The notes: generated by a model from the letters alone, not told the origin. A stretch of 64,000 bases of DNA from Bacillus sp. REN10 (GCF_016820555.1 NZ_JADHDW010000003.1:310001-374000); one strand, 5' to 3'; positions 42,921-52,707 are shown, numbered from the stretch's first letter. Translations and numbers: made by a program.

Positions 42921-43020
42921 GTCATCATCCCCTAAAATAGGTCTAATTTTGTCAAAATCCTAAAGGAAATTTCAGTGATTATGGCGAATAAACAACGATT
43001 AAAAGGTAGGTGCTACTAAG

Positions 43021-44163
43021 ATGAACAAATTTGTGATGCCTGAAGTCATTTTTGGAAACGGGGCCATCCACCAAGCAGGAGAATGCTGTTTTCGCTTAGG
43101 CGCGAGAAAAGTGTTAATTGTTGCTGATGAAGGAGTTATTCAAGCTGGATGGCTAGAAATTGTGATCAAAAGCTGTGTGGATGCCGGTTTAAGCTATGCT
43201 TGCTACCACGATATTACCATTAATCCGAAAGACTTTGAAGCTGAAAAAGGAGCCAGTGTTTATATAGCGCAAGAATGTGATGCAATTATTGGTGTTGGAG
43301 GTGGAAGCGTCATTGATGTAGCTAAAGCCGTGGCCATTTTAGCCTCTAACGGTGGCAATATCTCCGATTATGAAGGAGTCGATCGGATCGACCTTCCTCT
43401 TCCTCCGTTAGTCATGGTCTCCACGACAGCAGGATCTGGCTCTGAAGTGTCTCAGTTTTCCGTCATTGTTGATTCAAAACAGCAAAAAAAGATGACGATC
43501 GTTTCTAAGTCACTGATACCAGATATCGCTTTAATTGATCCAGAAACATTGGCAACTAAAAGCGAAAAACTGACCGCTTCTACCGGACTCGATGTATTGA
43601 CTCATGCCATTGAATCATTTGTTAGTTTAGCAGCTACTCCGCTGACAGATGTACAAGCAAAAAACGCAATGATGCTCGTCGCTCAATATTTACGTCCTTC
43701 TGTCGCTTCCAAATACAACAAAGAAGCAAAAGAAAAGATGGCAATGGCGAGTTTGCAGGCAGGACTTGCTTTTTCCAATGCAGTTTTAGGGGCGGTCCAC
43801 GCGATGTCCCATGCGATCGGCGGGAAATATCCGATGCTCCATGGCGACGTTAATTCAGTTTTACTGCCTTATGTGATGGAGTTTAATTTCTTAGCTTCTC
43901 CGAACAAATTTATGGAGATCGCCCAACTATTAGGAGAGGACATTCGAGGATTATCTCCTCAAGAAGCAGGAAGAAAAGCAATTGCCCATGTGAAGCAACT
44001 CTCTTTAGATATCGGTGCTCCTCAGCGTCTATCAGAGATGGGCTTTGAAGAAGCAGCGATTGAACAAGTCGCTAAAGTCGCTTTACAGGATGCGTGTATG
44101 ATTACAAATCCTCGCGACATTAACGTCCAACAGGTAGAGGAACTATTACGAAAAGGATTCTAG
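43021..44163 (+). CDS. Iron-containing alcohol dehydrogenase
   Basis: A 380-residue group III ADH, NAD(P)-dependent. Nucleotide motif GVGGGSVIDVAKA, TTAGSGSEVS and metal ligands in VLTHAIESF and AMSHAIGGKYPMLHGD. Substrate could be an alcohol, aldehyde or lactaldehyde. AGGTAGGTG lies before ATG 43021. Its stop abuts the histidine kinase start, so the three genes form one operon, unusual for this enzyme class. Confidence 0.88.
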   Translation: MNKFVMPEVIFGNGAIHQAGECCFRLGARKVLIVADEGVIQAGWLEIVIKSCVDAGLSYACYHDITINPKDFEAEKGASVYIAQECDAIIGVGGGSVIDVAKAVAILASNGGNISDYEGVDRIDLPLPPLVMVSTTAGSGSEVSQFSVIVDSKQQKKMTIVSKSLIPDIALIDPETLATKSEKLTASTGLDVLTHAIESFVSLAATPLTDVQAKNAMMLVAQYLRPSVASKYNKEAKEKMAMASLQAGLAFSNAVLGAVHAMSHAIGGKYPMLHGDVNSVLLPYVMEFNFLASPNKFMEIAQLLGEDIRGLSPQEAGRKAIAHVKQLSLDIGAPQRLSEMGFEEAAIEQVAKVALQDACMITNPRDINVQQVEELLRKGF

Positions 44164-44172
44164 GTGAGTGAT

Positions 44173-45804
44173 ATGAGCAAAAAGCAAATGATTGACTTAT
44201 TAACAGGTGTTCAATCCTCTAAAAAAAACTATTATACCGAACTAAAAAAGACCGTTTACGAACTACAAAAGAAAAACATGCAGCTTGAAATCATTAATGA
44301 TGTTACTAAAAGCTTTAATATTAATATGTCGATGGATCAAATGCTCAAGCATATTATGGACAAATTGCAGACGATCTTTCCGATCCAACGGGTCAGCCTC
44401 TCTCTTTATAATGGTCAAGAACTAGTACTATCTAATGTGTACCCAGCTGATTCGGTCGTATTGCTACCAAATACTGTTTTTCCAAAACATCACTCGCTTT
44501 ATTGGAATGCCTTCCAAAGTGGTCAGCCTAGCTATTACGAAATAAGCAACATCGACGGGACTTATTTTGAAGAAAGATTGTCTTCGCTACAAATCATGAG
44601 CATATGGGTATTCCCTTTAATTAGTAAAGAAAAGACGATCGGCGTATTAACGTTAGGGGCAAAAGAAAAAGGCTGGAATCATTCTTCTGATCAAGTCTTT
44701 TTCGAGCAATTGTCCGATCAAATTGCTGTTTGTATTGAAAATGCGAGACTTTACAAAGAAGTACTTGTCAGTCACCAGCATTGGGAGGAAACATTCCGAG
44801 CTGTGTCGGACATCATTTTTATCGTTGATGTGCATGGTCACATTTTACAATGTAATGAAGCGGCCAAAAATTTCTTTCAACAAGCTTCATTTGATGGTCA
44901 ACCGATTGAAGAGCTCTTATTCCCATCGATAGAGATGAATTTTTTTCAAGAAAGCATGAACACCGGAACACCAGTTGATGGAGAATTATCTCTCCAGCAA
45001 AAAGTGCTGACTTGTTCTTGCTACCCGGTATTCAATGATGCTGGTGACTTATATGCAGGCATCATTTATTTAAAGGATTTCACTGAAAAACGGCGGTTTG
45101 AAGCCCAGCTTCTTCACTCCGGAAAATTGGCGGCTCTCGGCGAAATGGCCGCTGGAGTCGCGCATGAATTAAACAATCCGTTGACCGCTATTTTAGGTAA
45201 CGCTCAACTGCTATTGCGAAAATACCAAGAAAATGATTCTACTTATAAATTGTTAGCTGATGTTCACCAGTGTGGGATTCGCTGTCGAAACATTATTCGT
45301 AGCTTGCTGACCTTCTCAAGACAAGAGGAATTTCTGTTTGAGCAATGCTCCGTCAATGAAGCAGTAGAACAAGCGTTAAGTCTGGTCGGCAATCAAATCC
45401 GCAAAGAAAATATTAGCATCAAAACAGCGCTACAGCCCGATTTGCCTTCGATTGAAGGAAGTTTGCAGCAGATCGGACAAATCATTTTAAATCTTTTGAT
45501 TAACGCAAAAGACGCCTTAGTGAGGCGCACAGGTGAAAAAAGAATTGATATTGAAACGAAGCAAGTAGAACAAGAGGGAACAAGATGGGTATCCTTAACG
45601 GTCGCAGATAACGGCTGCGGCATCGAACCGTCACAAATGACCGAGATTTTTAATCCTTTTTTTACTACGAAATCAGCAGTTCACGGGACTGGTCTCGGCT
45701 TATCTGTCAGCCTTGGCATTGCGGAAGCCCACAGCGGAACATTAACCGTTACTAGCGAACTTGGCAAGGGTAGCTGTTTTCAACTGTTGCTTCCGCTCAC
45801 ATAA
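44173..45804 (+). CDS. NtrB-like soluble sensor histidine kinase (GAF-PAS)
   Basis: A 543-residue cytoplasmic kinase: N-terminal coiled coil (1-50), GAF (about 55-195), PAS (about 200-310; IIFIVDVHGHILQCN), HisKA with AAGVAHELNNPLTAI and HATPase_c with NLLINAKDAL, DNGCGI, GTGLGLSVS. The HELNNPL box marks the NtrB/AtoS group that partners sigma-54 activators. Start either GTG 44164 (after AAGGA) or ATG 44173 (after AGGTG). No membrane segment, so it senses an internal cue. Confidence 0.88.
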   Translation: MSKKQMIDLLTGVQSSKKNYYTELKKTVYELQKKNMQLEIINDVTKSFNINMSMDQMLKHIMDKLQTIFPIQRVSLSLYNGQELVLSNVYPADSVVLLPNTVFPKHHSLYWNAFQSGQPSYYEISNIDGTYFEERLSSLQIMSIWVFPLISKEKTIGVLTLGAKEKGWNHSSDQVFFEQLSDQIAVCIENARLYKEVLVSHQHWEETFRAVSDIIFIVDVHGHILQCNEAAKNFFQQASFDGQPIEELLFPSIEMNFFQESMNTGTPVDGELSLQQKVLTCSCYPVFNDAGDLYAGIIYLKDFTEKRRFEAQLLHSGKLAALGEMAAGVAHELNNPLTAILGNAQLLLRKYQENDSTYKLLADVHQCGIRCRNIIRSLLTFSRQEEFLFEQCSVNEAVEQALSLVGNQIRKENISIKTALQPDLPSIEGSLQQIGQIILNLLINAKDALVRRTGEKRIDIETKQVEQEGTRWVSLTVADNGCGIEPSQMTEIFNPFFTTKSAVHGTGLGLSVSLGIAEAHSGTLTVTSELGKGSCFQLLLPLT

Positions 45805-45837
45805 TTTCCCTTCATCTTTAGAAAAGCAGGTGAAACG

Positions 45838-47259
45838 ATGGCACACATTTTAATCATTGATGACGAAATAGAAGTAGGCCGCTTTCTCACTCATTTACTG
45901 GCAGAGAAAGGGCATCAAGTGACACATGGAGTGAGCGGGTCGGAATTTGATCAATTAGTAGCCGATCAGCGTTTTGATCTGGCTTTCATTGATGTTCGCT
46001 TGCCTGATCGGAACGGGTTAGATATTTTACGGGCATTAAGGAGTGCTCAGCCACATTGTCAATCAGTTATTATGACTGGATACAGCACCGTTAAAATGGC
46101 GGTGGAAGCAATTCAAATTGGGGCAAGTGACTTTATCGAGAAGCCATTCGTCGATATTACTGAGATTGAGAAGTTAGCTGAGCAATTAATCGACACACAG
46201 CTCCCTTCCTCTCATCAAGAGGTTTTACATATCGCAAAAAAACTAAACTGCTTTATAGGAAATAATCCGCAAATGAGACAGCTATTTATGCTCGCTTATA
46301 AATTTGCTCAAAAAAATATAACCGTACTCATTCAAGGGGAAACGGGTACTGGGAAAGAAGTTCTTGCTCACTTTATCCATGAAGCGAGCAAGCGAGCGAA
46401 AGAACCATTTGTTGGAATTAACTGCGGGGCGATTTCAGAGAGTTTATTAGAAAGCGAATTGTTCGGACATACAAAAGGGGCATTTACAGGCGCCTTAAAG
46501 GATCGGAAAGGATACTTTGAAGTGGCTTCTAAAGGGACGTTATTTCTTGATGAAGTTGGGGAAGCCTCCGCTTCCGTCCAAGTGAAATTGCTGCGTGTAT
46601 TAGAAACTGGCGAGTACATGAAAGTCGGTAGTGAAATCACCGAACGGACGCATACTCGCTTAATTGCCGCCACACATGTTGATTTGCATGAAGCGGTCAA
46701 AGAAAAGATATTCCGGGAAGACTTGCTTTATCGGCTCGACGTCATTAAATTGACGATCCCTCCGTTAAGAGAAAGAAAAGATGACCTTCCTGCGCTGATT
46801 GACTTTTATTTTAAACAAGCGAACGTCTCCCTTACTTTTTCCCAAGAAGCAATGTCCATCCTTTGTGACTATGACTGGCCCGGAAATGTCCGGGAATTGG
46901 TGAATGTTCTGAAACGAACGATCGCCCTAGCGGATGGAGAAATGACGGTCATCCCGCCAGAACTGCTTCCTGAAAAATTGCTTCGCCGCCCTGTGGCCGC
47001 TTCCCTGCCGCTACCTGCCGCAAACTTTGAAACCTATGTGCAAACGTGGCAACAACAGTTACTGGAAGCTTGGCACAGTCCGGAAGAAACGAAACTCGAT
47101 GACATTCAGCAAAAGATCAAACAGTTAGAACGTGAAGCGATGAAAGCTTTTATTATGAAATCACTTAAAGAAACGCTCGGCAATCGAAAGGAAGCTTCGA
47201 AGCGACTAGGAATCAGTACTAGACAGTTAAGGTATTTGTTGAATGAGAAAAAGAAATAG
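45838..47259 (+). CDS. NtrC-family sigma-54-dependent response regulator
   Basis: A 473-residue activator. Receiver (1-118) with IDDE and Asp52 in LAFIDVRLPD; AAA+ (about 135-375) with GETGTGKE, GAFTGA, DEVGEAS and PGNVREL; Fis helix-turn-helix at the end (LGNRKEASKRLGISTRQLRYLL). AGGTG precedes ATG. No sigma-54 promoter was found just upstream of its own operon, so it may act at another locus, such as the alcohol dehydrogenase operon at 61 kb (inference). Confidence 0.9.
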   Translation: MAHILIIDDEIEVGRFLTHLLAEKGHQVTHGVSGSEFDQLVADQRFDLAFIDVRLPDRNGLDILRALRSAQPHCQSVIMTGYSTVKMAVEAIQIGASDFIEKPFVDITEIEKLAEQLIDTQLPSSHQEVLHIAKKLNCFIGNNPQMRQLFMLAYKFAQKNITVLIQGETGTGKEVLAHFIHEASKRAKEPFVGINCGAISESLLESELFGHTKGAFTGALKDRKGYFEVASKGTLFLDEVGEASASVQVKLLRVLETGEYMKVGSEITERTHTRLIAATHVDLHEAVKEKIFREDLLYRLDVIKLTIPPLRERKDDLPALIDFYFKQANVSLTFSQEAMSILCDYDWPGNVRELVNVLKRTIALADGEMTVIPPELLPEKLLRRPVAASLPLPAANFETYVQTWQQQLLEAWHSPEETKLDDIQQKIKQLEREAMKAFIMKSLKETLGNRKEASKRLGISTRQLRYLLNEKKK

Positions 47260-47351
47260 TATGCCAATCATTCAACATGAGATTTATAAAGATAGCTGAA
47301 AGATCATGATGACAGCTATTCATCATGACCTCTTAGTTCATTTATTAATTC

Positions 47352-47978
47352 CTAAGCTACAACTTGCAAGCGTTTTTCTGTATTCTCCCTCCCCATTTGC
47401 TTTAATACTTTTGGGGAGTAGCCCGTTTTCTTAGCTTCATCAATTAATATAATGGGCTCACCATGGATATCTTTTTTAATTTGATTCAACGATCGCAAAC
47501 CTAAATGTCTAATCTTTGCCACTTGAACAGAGGGATTCAATTTTTCTTCGTTAACCAACCTAAAAATAGATGCCGCTGCCCTCTCTCCAGAACAAATAAT
47601 CGCCGTTTTCACATGCTTAATTTCTTCGCATAAGCGGCGAAGATTTTCCGCTGAAAGCACTTCTCTCACAGTTGCTTCCGTTCTTCCACTACGCGCTTTA
47701 TACTCCACATGACTCCAAGCATTCGTAATCGTAATATCGTTTCGCGTCCAGCTGATGTCTTTCCTGTATTCTTTATTTAAAATAGAGAGCAACCGTTCCA
47801 GATTCTTTCCCGTTCGCCCAGCAGCTGGCCTTCCTTCCATTTCTTCAACAGCTCCCGGACAAGAAAAAACAAAAGCAATATCGTCTTGTCTTCCTTTTTC
47901 ATAATGGTACATAGCGAAATTCCCCAATCTTTCTTTCGATGGTATTGTTATAGCTTTCTCTTTTAGAGCGGTTTTCAT
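47352..47978 (-). CDS. Uracil-DNA-glycosylase-superfamily-like protein
   Basis: About 208 residues. VFSCPGAVEEMEGRPAAGRTG and LERLLSIL match motif 1 of the UDG superfamily (families 4/5), and NDITITNAW resembles the N-x-x-N region. The iron-sulfur cysteines of family 4 are not seen, and the second catalytic motif is unclear, so activity is uncertain. ATG 47978 follows AGGTGATTG. The small hairpin 47304-47328 downstream lacks a T-run. Confidence 0.68.
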   Translation of the reverse strand: MKTALKEKAITIPSKERLGNFAMYHYEKGRQDDIAFVFSCPGAVEEMEGRPAAGRTGKNLERLLSILNKEYRKDISWTRNDITITNAWSHVEYKARSGRTEATVREVLSAENLRRLCEEIKHVKTAIICSGERAAASIFRLVNEEKLNPSVQVAKIRHLGLRSLNQIKKDIHGEPIILIDEAKKTGYSPKVLKQMGRENTEKRLQVVA

Positions 47979-48081
47979 GACAATCACCTAGAGTAAAAAA
48001 GGATTTTTTACAAAACTCCATACTTATCCAAGCAGGATCTATCACTATACATAAACTTTACTAATAAAGGAGGGATTTTTC

Positions 48082-48624
48082 ATGTCAAAATATAATAAAA
48101 CTGATCAATTTATTAAAGCTGTAAACATACCTAATCCTCTATTTCAATCTTTACAAGGAAAATATTTTGTTGGGCAAACGGAAACCATTCGTTTAGGAAA
48201 TGGAAAAAATGCTTGGGGAGGTTTAGTTAACCCTTGTGGTTCAAATGTAGATTTATTTGTCAATGCATTTACCATTACCAATCATTCTAACCAACCTTTT
48301 ACAGCTGAAATTTGGTTTAACCCCATACTACCCGGTACAGCAATGACTTCCAATAAGGTATCTCCTGCCAATACCGCTCTTTCTCCGCTCCCAAGACCAA
48401 AAGTAAAAATTAAATTTGCAGAGCTCGTTGAAGGGGTTCTTCAAAAAGGAGTCAATGTATTTAAACGAATTGTACCACCACAAAGCACGTTAACAAGTGA
48501 CGAGGATGGAAAATACATTTTTGACAGTGGCGGATCATTTATTATTTTTTTAGTTACACCTGATACTGAAATCATTGAGGCAGAAGTCGCTTTTGGATGG
48601 TTTGAAAAAAGAAGTAAAAGATAA
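48082..48624 (+). CDS. DUF6143 family protein
   Basis: A 180-residue protein of a Bacillus family of unknown function. Seen: GKYFVGQTETIRLGNGKNAWGGLVNP and AFTITNHSNQPFTAEIWFNP in parts, beta-rich, no signal peptide. Members resemble spore-associated or coat-like proteins by composition (inference only). AAAGGAGGG precedes ATG. Own terminator downstream. Confidence 0.7.
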   Translation: MSKYNKTDQFIKAVNIPNPLFQSLQGKYFVGQTETIRLGNGKNAWGGLVNPCGSNVDLFVNAFTITNHSNQPFTAEIWFNPILPGTAMTSNKVSPANTALSPLPRPKVKIKFAELVEGVLQKGVNVFKRIVPPQSTLTSDEDGKYIFDSGGSFIIFLVTPDTEIIEAEVAFGWFEKRSKR

Positions 48625-48636
48625 ACATTCATCGTT

Positions 48637-48711
48637 CCCCAAAACGAAAAATAATCTAAATTACTATGGAAACAACTATGCGGAAAGAAATACTCCGTTT
48701 TGGGGGGCTTT
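48637..48711 (+). terminator. Long-loop hairpin after the DUF6143 gene
   Basis: CCCCAAAACG (48637-48646) and CGTTTTGGGG (48696-48705) followed by GGCTTT. The loop of about 50 nt makes it a weaker candidate. Confidence 0.5.
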
Positions 48712-48762
48712 CAAGCCTGCTTTAGCCTTCTCTACTACTCTTTATATTTATTCTAGAAAAAC

Positions 48763-49488
48763 TCATGATAACAACTGCTTTCTCATTTTATGTGTCTCTA
48801 AGTCTGCTAATCTCACAGGAATCGGTAAGCGACTTTCCTTATTGATGCAGTTCATCACAATTTCCGTACTCGTGTCTAAGTCAATCCAGTTTCCGCAAGA
48901 AACAAAGATCGGCTTCACATTTTTGGTCGTTCTCAAAGTTCGGCCATAGATTTCATTATTGATAAAAATATCAGTGTACACACCCATTTCATTTTCCGGC
49001 ATAATAAAATCGATTCCTTGAATTTTAAGATAGCTTTTTGCTACGCCAATCGTCGGTTTATTTAAGAAGAAAGAGGCATGCGTGGCAATACCCATATGAC
49101 GATCATGTAAGTATCCATTCCCATCAAACATATATAAATCTGGGGATTTTGTTAACTTCTCATTCGCCTCTAATATTAACGGCAACTCTCGGAAAGCTAA
49201 AAAACCTGGGATATAAGGAGTAGTGACCACTCCATGACTATATACAGTTTCAGCCACTTCCTTTGTATGATAATCGATCACAACAATGCAACACGTCCCA
49301 TACGTTGTGCCGTTTACATCCCAATAAGCTAAATCTACCCCGGCAATCAATTGTAGCTCATCTTTTTGAAAATGATTCTCTAGTTTCACCTTGGGTAATA
49401 ATTCACTTTGAATGTTCGAAAACTCTTGTATTAATGTTTCTTTATCAAACTCTGTTCCATGTTCTAATACATATGGTTTACTTTCCAA
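48763..49488 (-). CDS. nfi: Endonuclease V
   Basis: A 241-residue enzyme cleaving DNA (or RNA) next to hypoxanthine from adenine deamination. Seen: LIAGVDLAYWD (first catalytic Asp), VTTPYIPGFLAFRELP, DGNGYLHDRHMGIATHASF and PTIGVAKSYL. AGAGGTG lies 6 nt before TTG 49488, giving the usual family length; ATG 49527 has no ribosome site. Close to a UDG-like gene, both concerned with deaminated bases. Confidence 0.87.
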   Translation of the reverse strand: MESKPYVLEHGTEFDKETLIQEFSNIQSELLPKVKLENHFQKDELQLIAGVDLAYWDVNGTTYGTCCIVVIDYHTKEVAETVYSHGVVTTPYIPGFLAFRELPLILEANEKLTKSPDLYMFDGNGYLHDRHMGIATHASFFLNKPTIGVAKSYLKIQGIDFIMPENEMGVYTDIFINNEIYGRTLRTTKNVKPIFVSCGNWIDLDTSTEIVMNCINKESRLPIPVRLADLETHKMRKQLLS

Positions 49489-49656
49489 TTGTTTCACCTC
49501 TGAACTAAAATTAAATCTTTTTATCATAGATTTATAAACGAGACACTTTAACAGTCTCCTTCCTTTTGCTATAATAATTTTATCATTTTTTATAAAAATT
49601 GGACTTATTTGTTAACATATAAAACGAAAATTTCTGAAGTAAAGAGGAGATTATTG

Positions 49657-50190
49657 ATGAAAGAAATCACCCATGAATTACTGGGCTATTTTACATTCGA
49701 GGAAGATCAATGTGTTTGGAGAAAGAAAGACAAACTTATTATCTTTAATCAAGAGTTTGATGTGAATATCGATATCGTAGAGTATGATGAAGAATACGAA
49801 CAAGGTGTCGAATTTGAAGAAGATACATCCGGACACTTTCAAGATGAGCAGATCGATGCTTTAACTACATTTTATGATCATAAAGATGAGATTTTAAAAG
49901 AAGTGGAGAATGCGATTTTTGCTTATTACCAAGAGAATTTCGAAATTTATCGAAGCTATGAGAATACGGAAAGCAACAAGGATAAAGTAGCACCTGTGAT
50001 CGGTAAAAAAGAAGAGTTAAGTTCCCTATTACAAGACATGGGCTTATTTATTGCTGAAAGAGAAGCTACAGGATTAAGAAAAATAGGCATTACATTTGAA
50101 TGCACTTGGGATTCGAATCATGGGTTAGGGATTTTATTAAAGAATGAACAAGTGGCAGCTATTGGGACAATAGACGACGCGATAGAGTAA
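49657..50190 (+). CDS. DUF6985-like protein, immunity type
   Basis: A 177-residue acidic cytoplasmic protein. C-terminal IGITFECTWDSNHGLGILL followed by a V-x-x-I-G element matches the gene at 52128-52595 (ITFDCTWDMENGLGLRL in similar position), so the two are paralogues. I associate this pattern with DUF6985 proteins found near polymorphic toxins. GAGGAG precedes ATG 49657. Next gene is 35 nt away, same strand. No toxin in the window. Confidence 0.62.
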   Translation: MKEITHELLGYFTFEEDQCVWRKKDKLIIFNQEFDVNIDIVEYDEEYEQGVEFEEDTSGHFQDEQIDALTTFYDHKDEILKEVENAIFAYYQENFEIYRSYENTESNKDKVAPVIGKKEELSSLLQDMGLFIAEREATGLRKIGITFECTWDSNHGLGILLKNEQVAAIGTIDDAIE

Positions 50191-50225
50191 AAAAGTACTT
50201 TCAATAAGATTTGTGCTTAAGTGTG

Positions 50226-51059
50226 ATGAAAGGAATGAATATTAAATTGAGTCAATCAAGTGAACAAAGTAGATTTGAAAGCAGATTCACAGAAAATGTG
50301 ATTGAGGTGGCAGCTGTTACAGGGGCATTAGGAATTGGTGCATCAAGAGGCGGTGATAGTATTCTGTGGACGGCGTCAATTGATTTAATTGCATGGAAAG
50401 ATTTACATAAAAATGAAACAATTACAAAAGAAGAAACGCGACTCGCATGGTTGGTTGATGATGCAGAATGGAAAAAATCAAAAGACATTTTGAAAGCAAA
50501 TACAGTTGTAAAATTACAAGTGCGCAAGTCAGAAAATTCAATGATGCTTGTTAAAGTGCTAGAAACACCCTATAAAGATGATGAGTTGGAAAACATCTTA
50601 CAAGAGGCAATGAAACCGGTTTATTATCATGACGAAATGTTGGGCGAGTTTGAACTTGATAAAAGAGTGAAAACTTTTGAAAAGAGAATTTCTTGGGCTG
50701 GTGAAGAATGCTATTTATGTTTTGACTGGCATGAAGATCCACACATGATGAAGTCCGCCATGGAAACAGCATATGCACTTTTCAAAGAACAAAGTGCATG
50801 GAGCATGAAAATCAGTATGTATGCCGCAGAAGAACTAGTAGAACTAGCAAATGACTGGCTACAGGACAATGAGGATGCAGAAGTAGATGAAATCACAAAG
50901 GAAATGTTTATGGAATTGATCACCTTAAACAGCATCATCGTTTATCCAGAAGGTGAGTTTGTGTTGTTCTTTTCGGATGGAGATATGTTTTGGGGACATT
51001 CGATCATTGTCGATGGAAATATTAATGGTGTGCTCACTTCGGCTGAGATTGCTGGGTAA
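50226..51059 (+). CDS. DUF2262 family protein
   Basis: About 277 residues, acidic, soluble. C-terminal FWGHSIIVDGNINGVL and EFVLFFSDGDMFWGHS mark DUF2262, a family often next to toxin-immunity genes. N-terminal half (VTGALGIGASRGGDS) is less conserved. Start uncertain: GTG 50223, ATG 50226 and ATG 50235 are in frame and none has a clear ribosome site. Ends before a perfect terminator. Confidence 0.68.
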   Translation: MKGMNIKLSQSSEQSRFESRFTENVIEVAAVTGALGIGASRGGDSILWTASIDLIAWKDLHKNETITKEETRLAWLVDDAEWKKSKDILKANTVVKLQVRKSENSMMLVKVLETPYKDDELENILQEAMKPVYYHDEMLGEFELDKRVKTFEKRISWAGEECYLCFDWHEDPHMMKSAMETAYALFKEQSAWSMKISMYAAEELVELANDWLQDNEDAEVDEITKEMFMELITLNSIIVYPEGEFVLFFSDGDMFWGHSIIVDGNINGVLTSAEIAG

Positions 51060-51118
51060 ACTAACAATACTTTTTTTAAATGATTATGTAATCAATTTAG
51101 TGTAAATCTTTTTATCGT

Positions 51119-51150
51119 AACCGGTTCCTTATCGCATGAGGAACCGGTTT
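51119..51150 (+). terminator. Terminator after the DUF2262 gene
   Basis: AACCGGTTCCT (51119-51129) pairs with AGGAACCGGTT (51139-51149); followed by TAAAT, so T-run is poor. Confidence 0.7.
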
Positions 51151-51174
51151 AAATATAATCGAAACGTACAATTT

Positions 51175-52093
51175 TCTTTTTTGATATAGAGACTCCATCG
51201 ACTTGTGCAGATGTCCGCTCATCGGCGGGTCTCGTTGATGTCAACTCTAAAAAGATGGACCAGCTTGATTACCAGTTGATGAAAAATGTAACCGAGCCAC
51301 TCGCCGCACGTTGAACATGCCTAAACATCTGCTTCTTGTGGATTACACCACGATTACCGTCGGAAAAATTCGACTTCCTTGGGCCGTTTATCACGGCAAA
51401 TGCTCAGGCATCAAGCTTCATGTGAGTTTTGAAGAAGCTTTTGAAAGTCGTTGAATCTACTGGTCTGACACATGATGGGCCGTTCAGCGAACATCTGGTG
51501 GACCCTCGGTTTATTTTAGTAGAAGACCTTGCCTATTTTAAATTCAACGAATCGACCGCTTTCTCGAAGAAGGACAAGATTTAGTGATCCGAATGAAGGG
51601 AAACGTGGAATGGTCTCGTGAGAAATCCTTGCAACGCTTACCACAAAAGGACTCAAACGTGACACGCGACATCATTTGTTCGCTTGACTCTGTCTAATCT
51701 CGTTCTGAAAAACGCCATCGAGTGGTGTCTTTTAAAGATGACAAAGGACGAGAAGTTCGCGTCGTGACCAGCTTACTTCACATTTCGGTAGAAGAAATTG
51801 CCAACATGCATAAAGCTCGCTGGATCAAGCAAAATTTGAACGTGCCAGTTTTATTTAGCACGACCGAAAATGCGGTGTTCAACCAACTTTTTGCCGCATT
51901 AATTGCCTATGTGCTGCTTCATTGGTTATATAAACATACAAAATCCCCCATTTCTAAGCCAAACCTGTCATCAGTGGCTTTTCAGCGCATGCTTTTGACA
52001 GGCGCATTATCCTTGCCGTGGTGGGATCAGATGGTCTTATTTCTGTATCACTATTTTGATCATGACGGGAGAAGTCTGTCTAAAGTTGGTTAA
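51175..52093 (+). pseudogene. Decayed IS4-family transposase
   Basis: Three-frame reading recovers consecutive IS4-type segments: STCADVRSSAGLVDVNSKKM, LLLVDYTTITVGKIRLPWAV (catalytic Asp), FSEHLVDPRFILVEDLAYF, EEGQDLVIRMKGNVEW, VVSFKDDKGREVRVVTSLL and LNVPVLFSTTENAVFNQLF. Several frame breaks, and the YxxRWxIE-type segment has shrunk to HKARWIKQNL, losing the catalytic Glu. The last 372 bp remain open from 51722. Dead element separating the immunity-like genes. Confidence 0.75.
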
Positions 52094-52127
52094 TCAACAC
52101 GCGTGATAAATTATAACATAAGCATAT

Positions 52128-52595
52128 TCAACACGTAATATCCTGATAGCCGACTTCGGTTACTTTTTCATTTACAAGACGAAGACCTAATCCATTTTCC
52201 ATGTCCCATGTACAGTCGAAGGTTAATCCGATTGCTCGACCTTCAAAAATCCCTGCATACGGAATAGAAATTCCAACTAAACTTATCCTCTTAAGCAGTT
52301 GATCAGTTGTTTCAATTAAAGGGTAATCTTTGTTAAATTCAATATCATAACCGAGTTCATGTCGCTTTTGTTTGTAATAATCTAAAATCGGTGGCAAAAA
52401 ACTTTGTTGAAGGTGATCCCAATTTTGCATTAATGAAGTATATGATTCATATTGTTCTTTATCAAATTTACCATCTTCTTCACCATCTACCATTAATGCA
52501 ATCTCAGCTTCTTTTCCGAAAAACTCAATAGTCGTGTACTTAAACCATATATAATCATATTCAAGTTCTCCAAAAACTTCATCATTAATTGCCAT
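52128..52595 (-). CDS. DUF6985-like protein, second immunity-type paralogue
   Basis: A 155-residue acidic protein sharing LTFDCTWDMENGLGLRL and VNEKVTEVGYQDI with the gene at 49657. AAAAGGAG precedes ATG 52595; the ORF extends 9 codons further upstream without a ribosome site. Opposite strand to its paralogue, with an IS4 relic between. Function unknown, immunity inferred. Confidence 0.6.
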   Translation of the reverse strand: MAINDEVFGELEYDYIWFKYTTIEFFGKEAEIALMVDGEEDGKFDKEQYESYTSLMQNWDHLQQSFLPPILDYYKQKRHELGYDIEFNKDYPLIETTDQLLKRISLVGISIPYAGIFEGRAIGLTFDCTWDMENGLGLRLVNEKVTEVGYQDITC

Positions 52596-52707
52596 TTTAA
52601 AATCTCCTTTTTCTATTAGCAAATGCTCTAGACTTATCCGTTCAAACCAACATTTTCTCTTTTCATATCAAGGATATCCACAATACCAAATTCATTCAAT
52701 CTTTCTA

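Noticed and set aside
42921-43020. Search for a sigma-54 promoter before the iron alcohol dehydrogenase
   Set aside because: No GG-N10-GC element was found on the plus strand, so none is annotated despite the NtrC-type regulator.
47304-47328. TCATGATGA/TCATCATGA hairpin between the NtrC-type gene and the UDG-like gene
   Set aside because: AT-rich, short and without T-run; not convincing as a terminator.
51722-52093. The last open stretch of the IS4 transposase as an independent small gene
   Set aside because: It has no ribosome site and continues the homology of the broken upstream parts.
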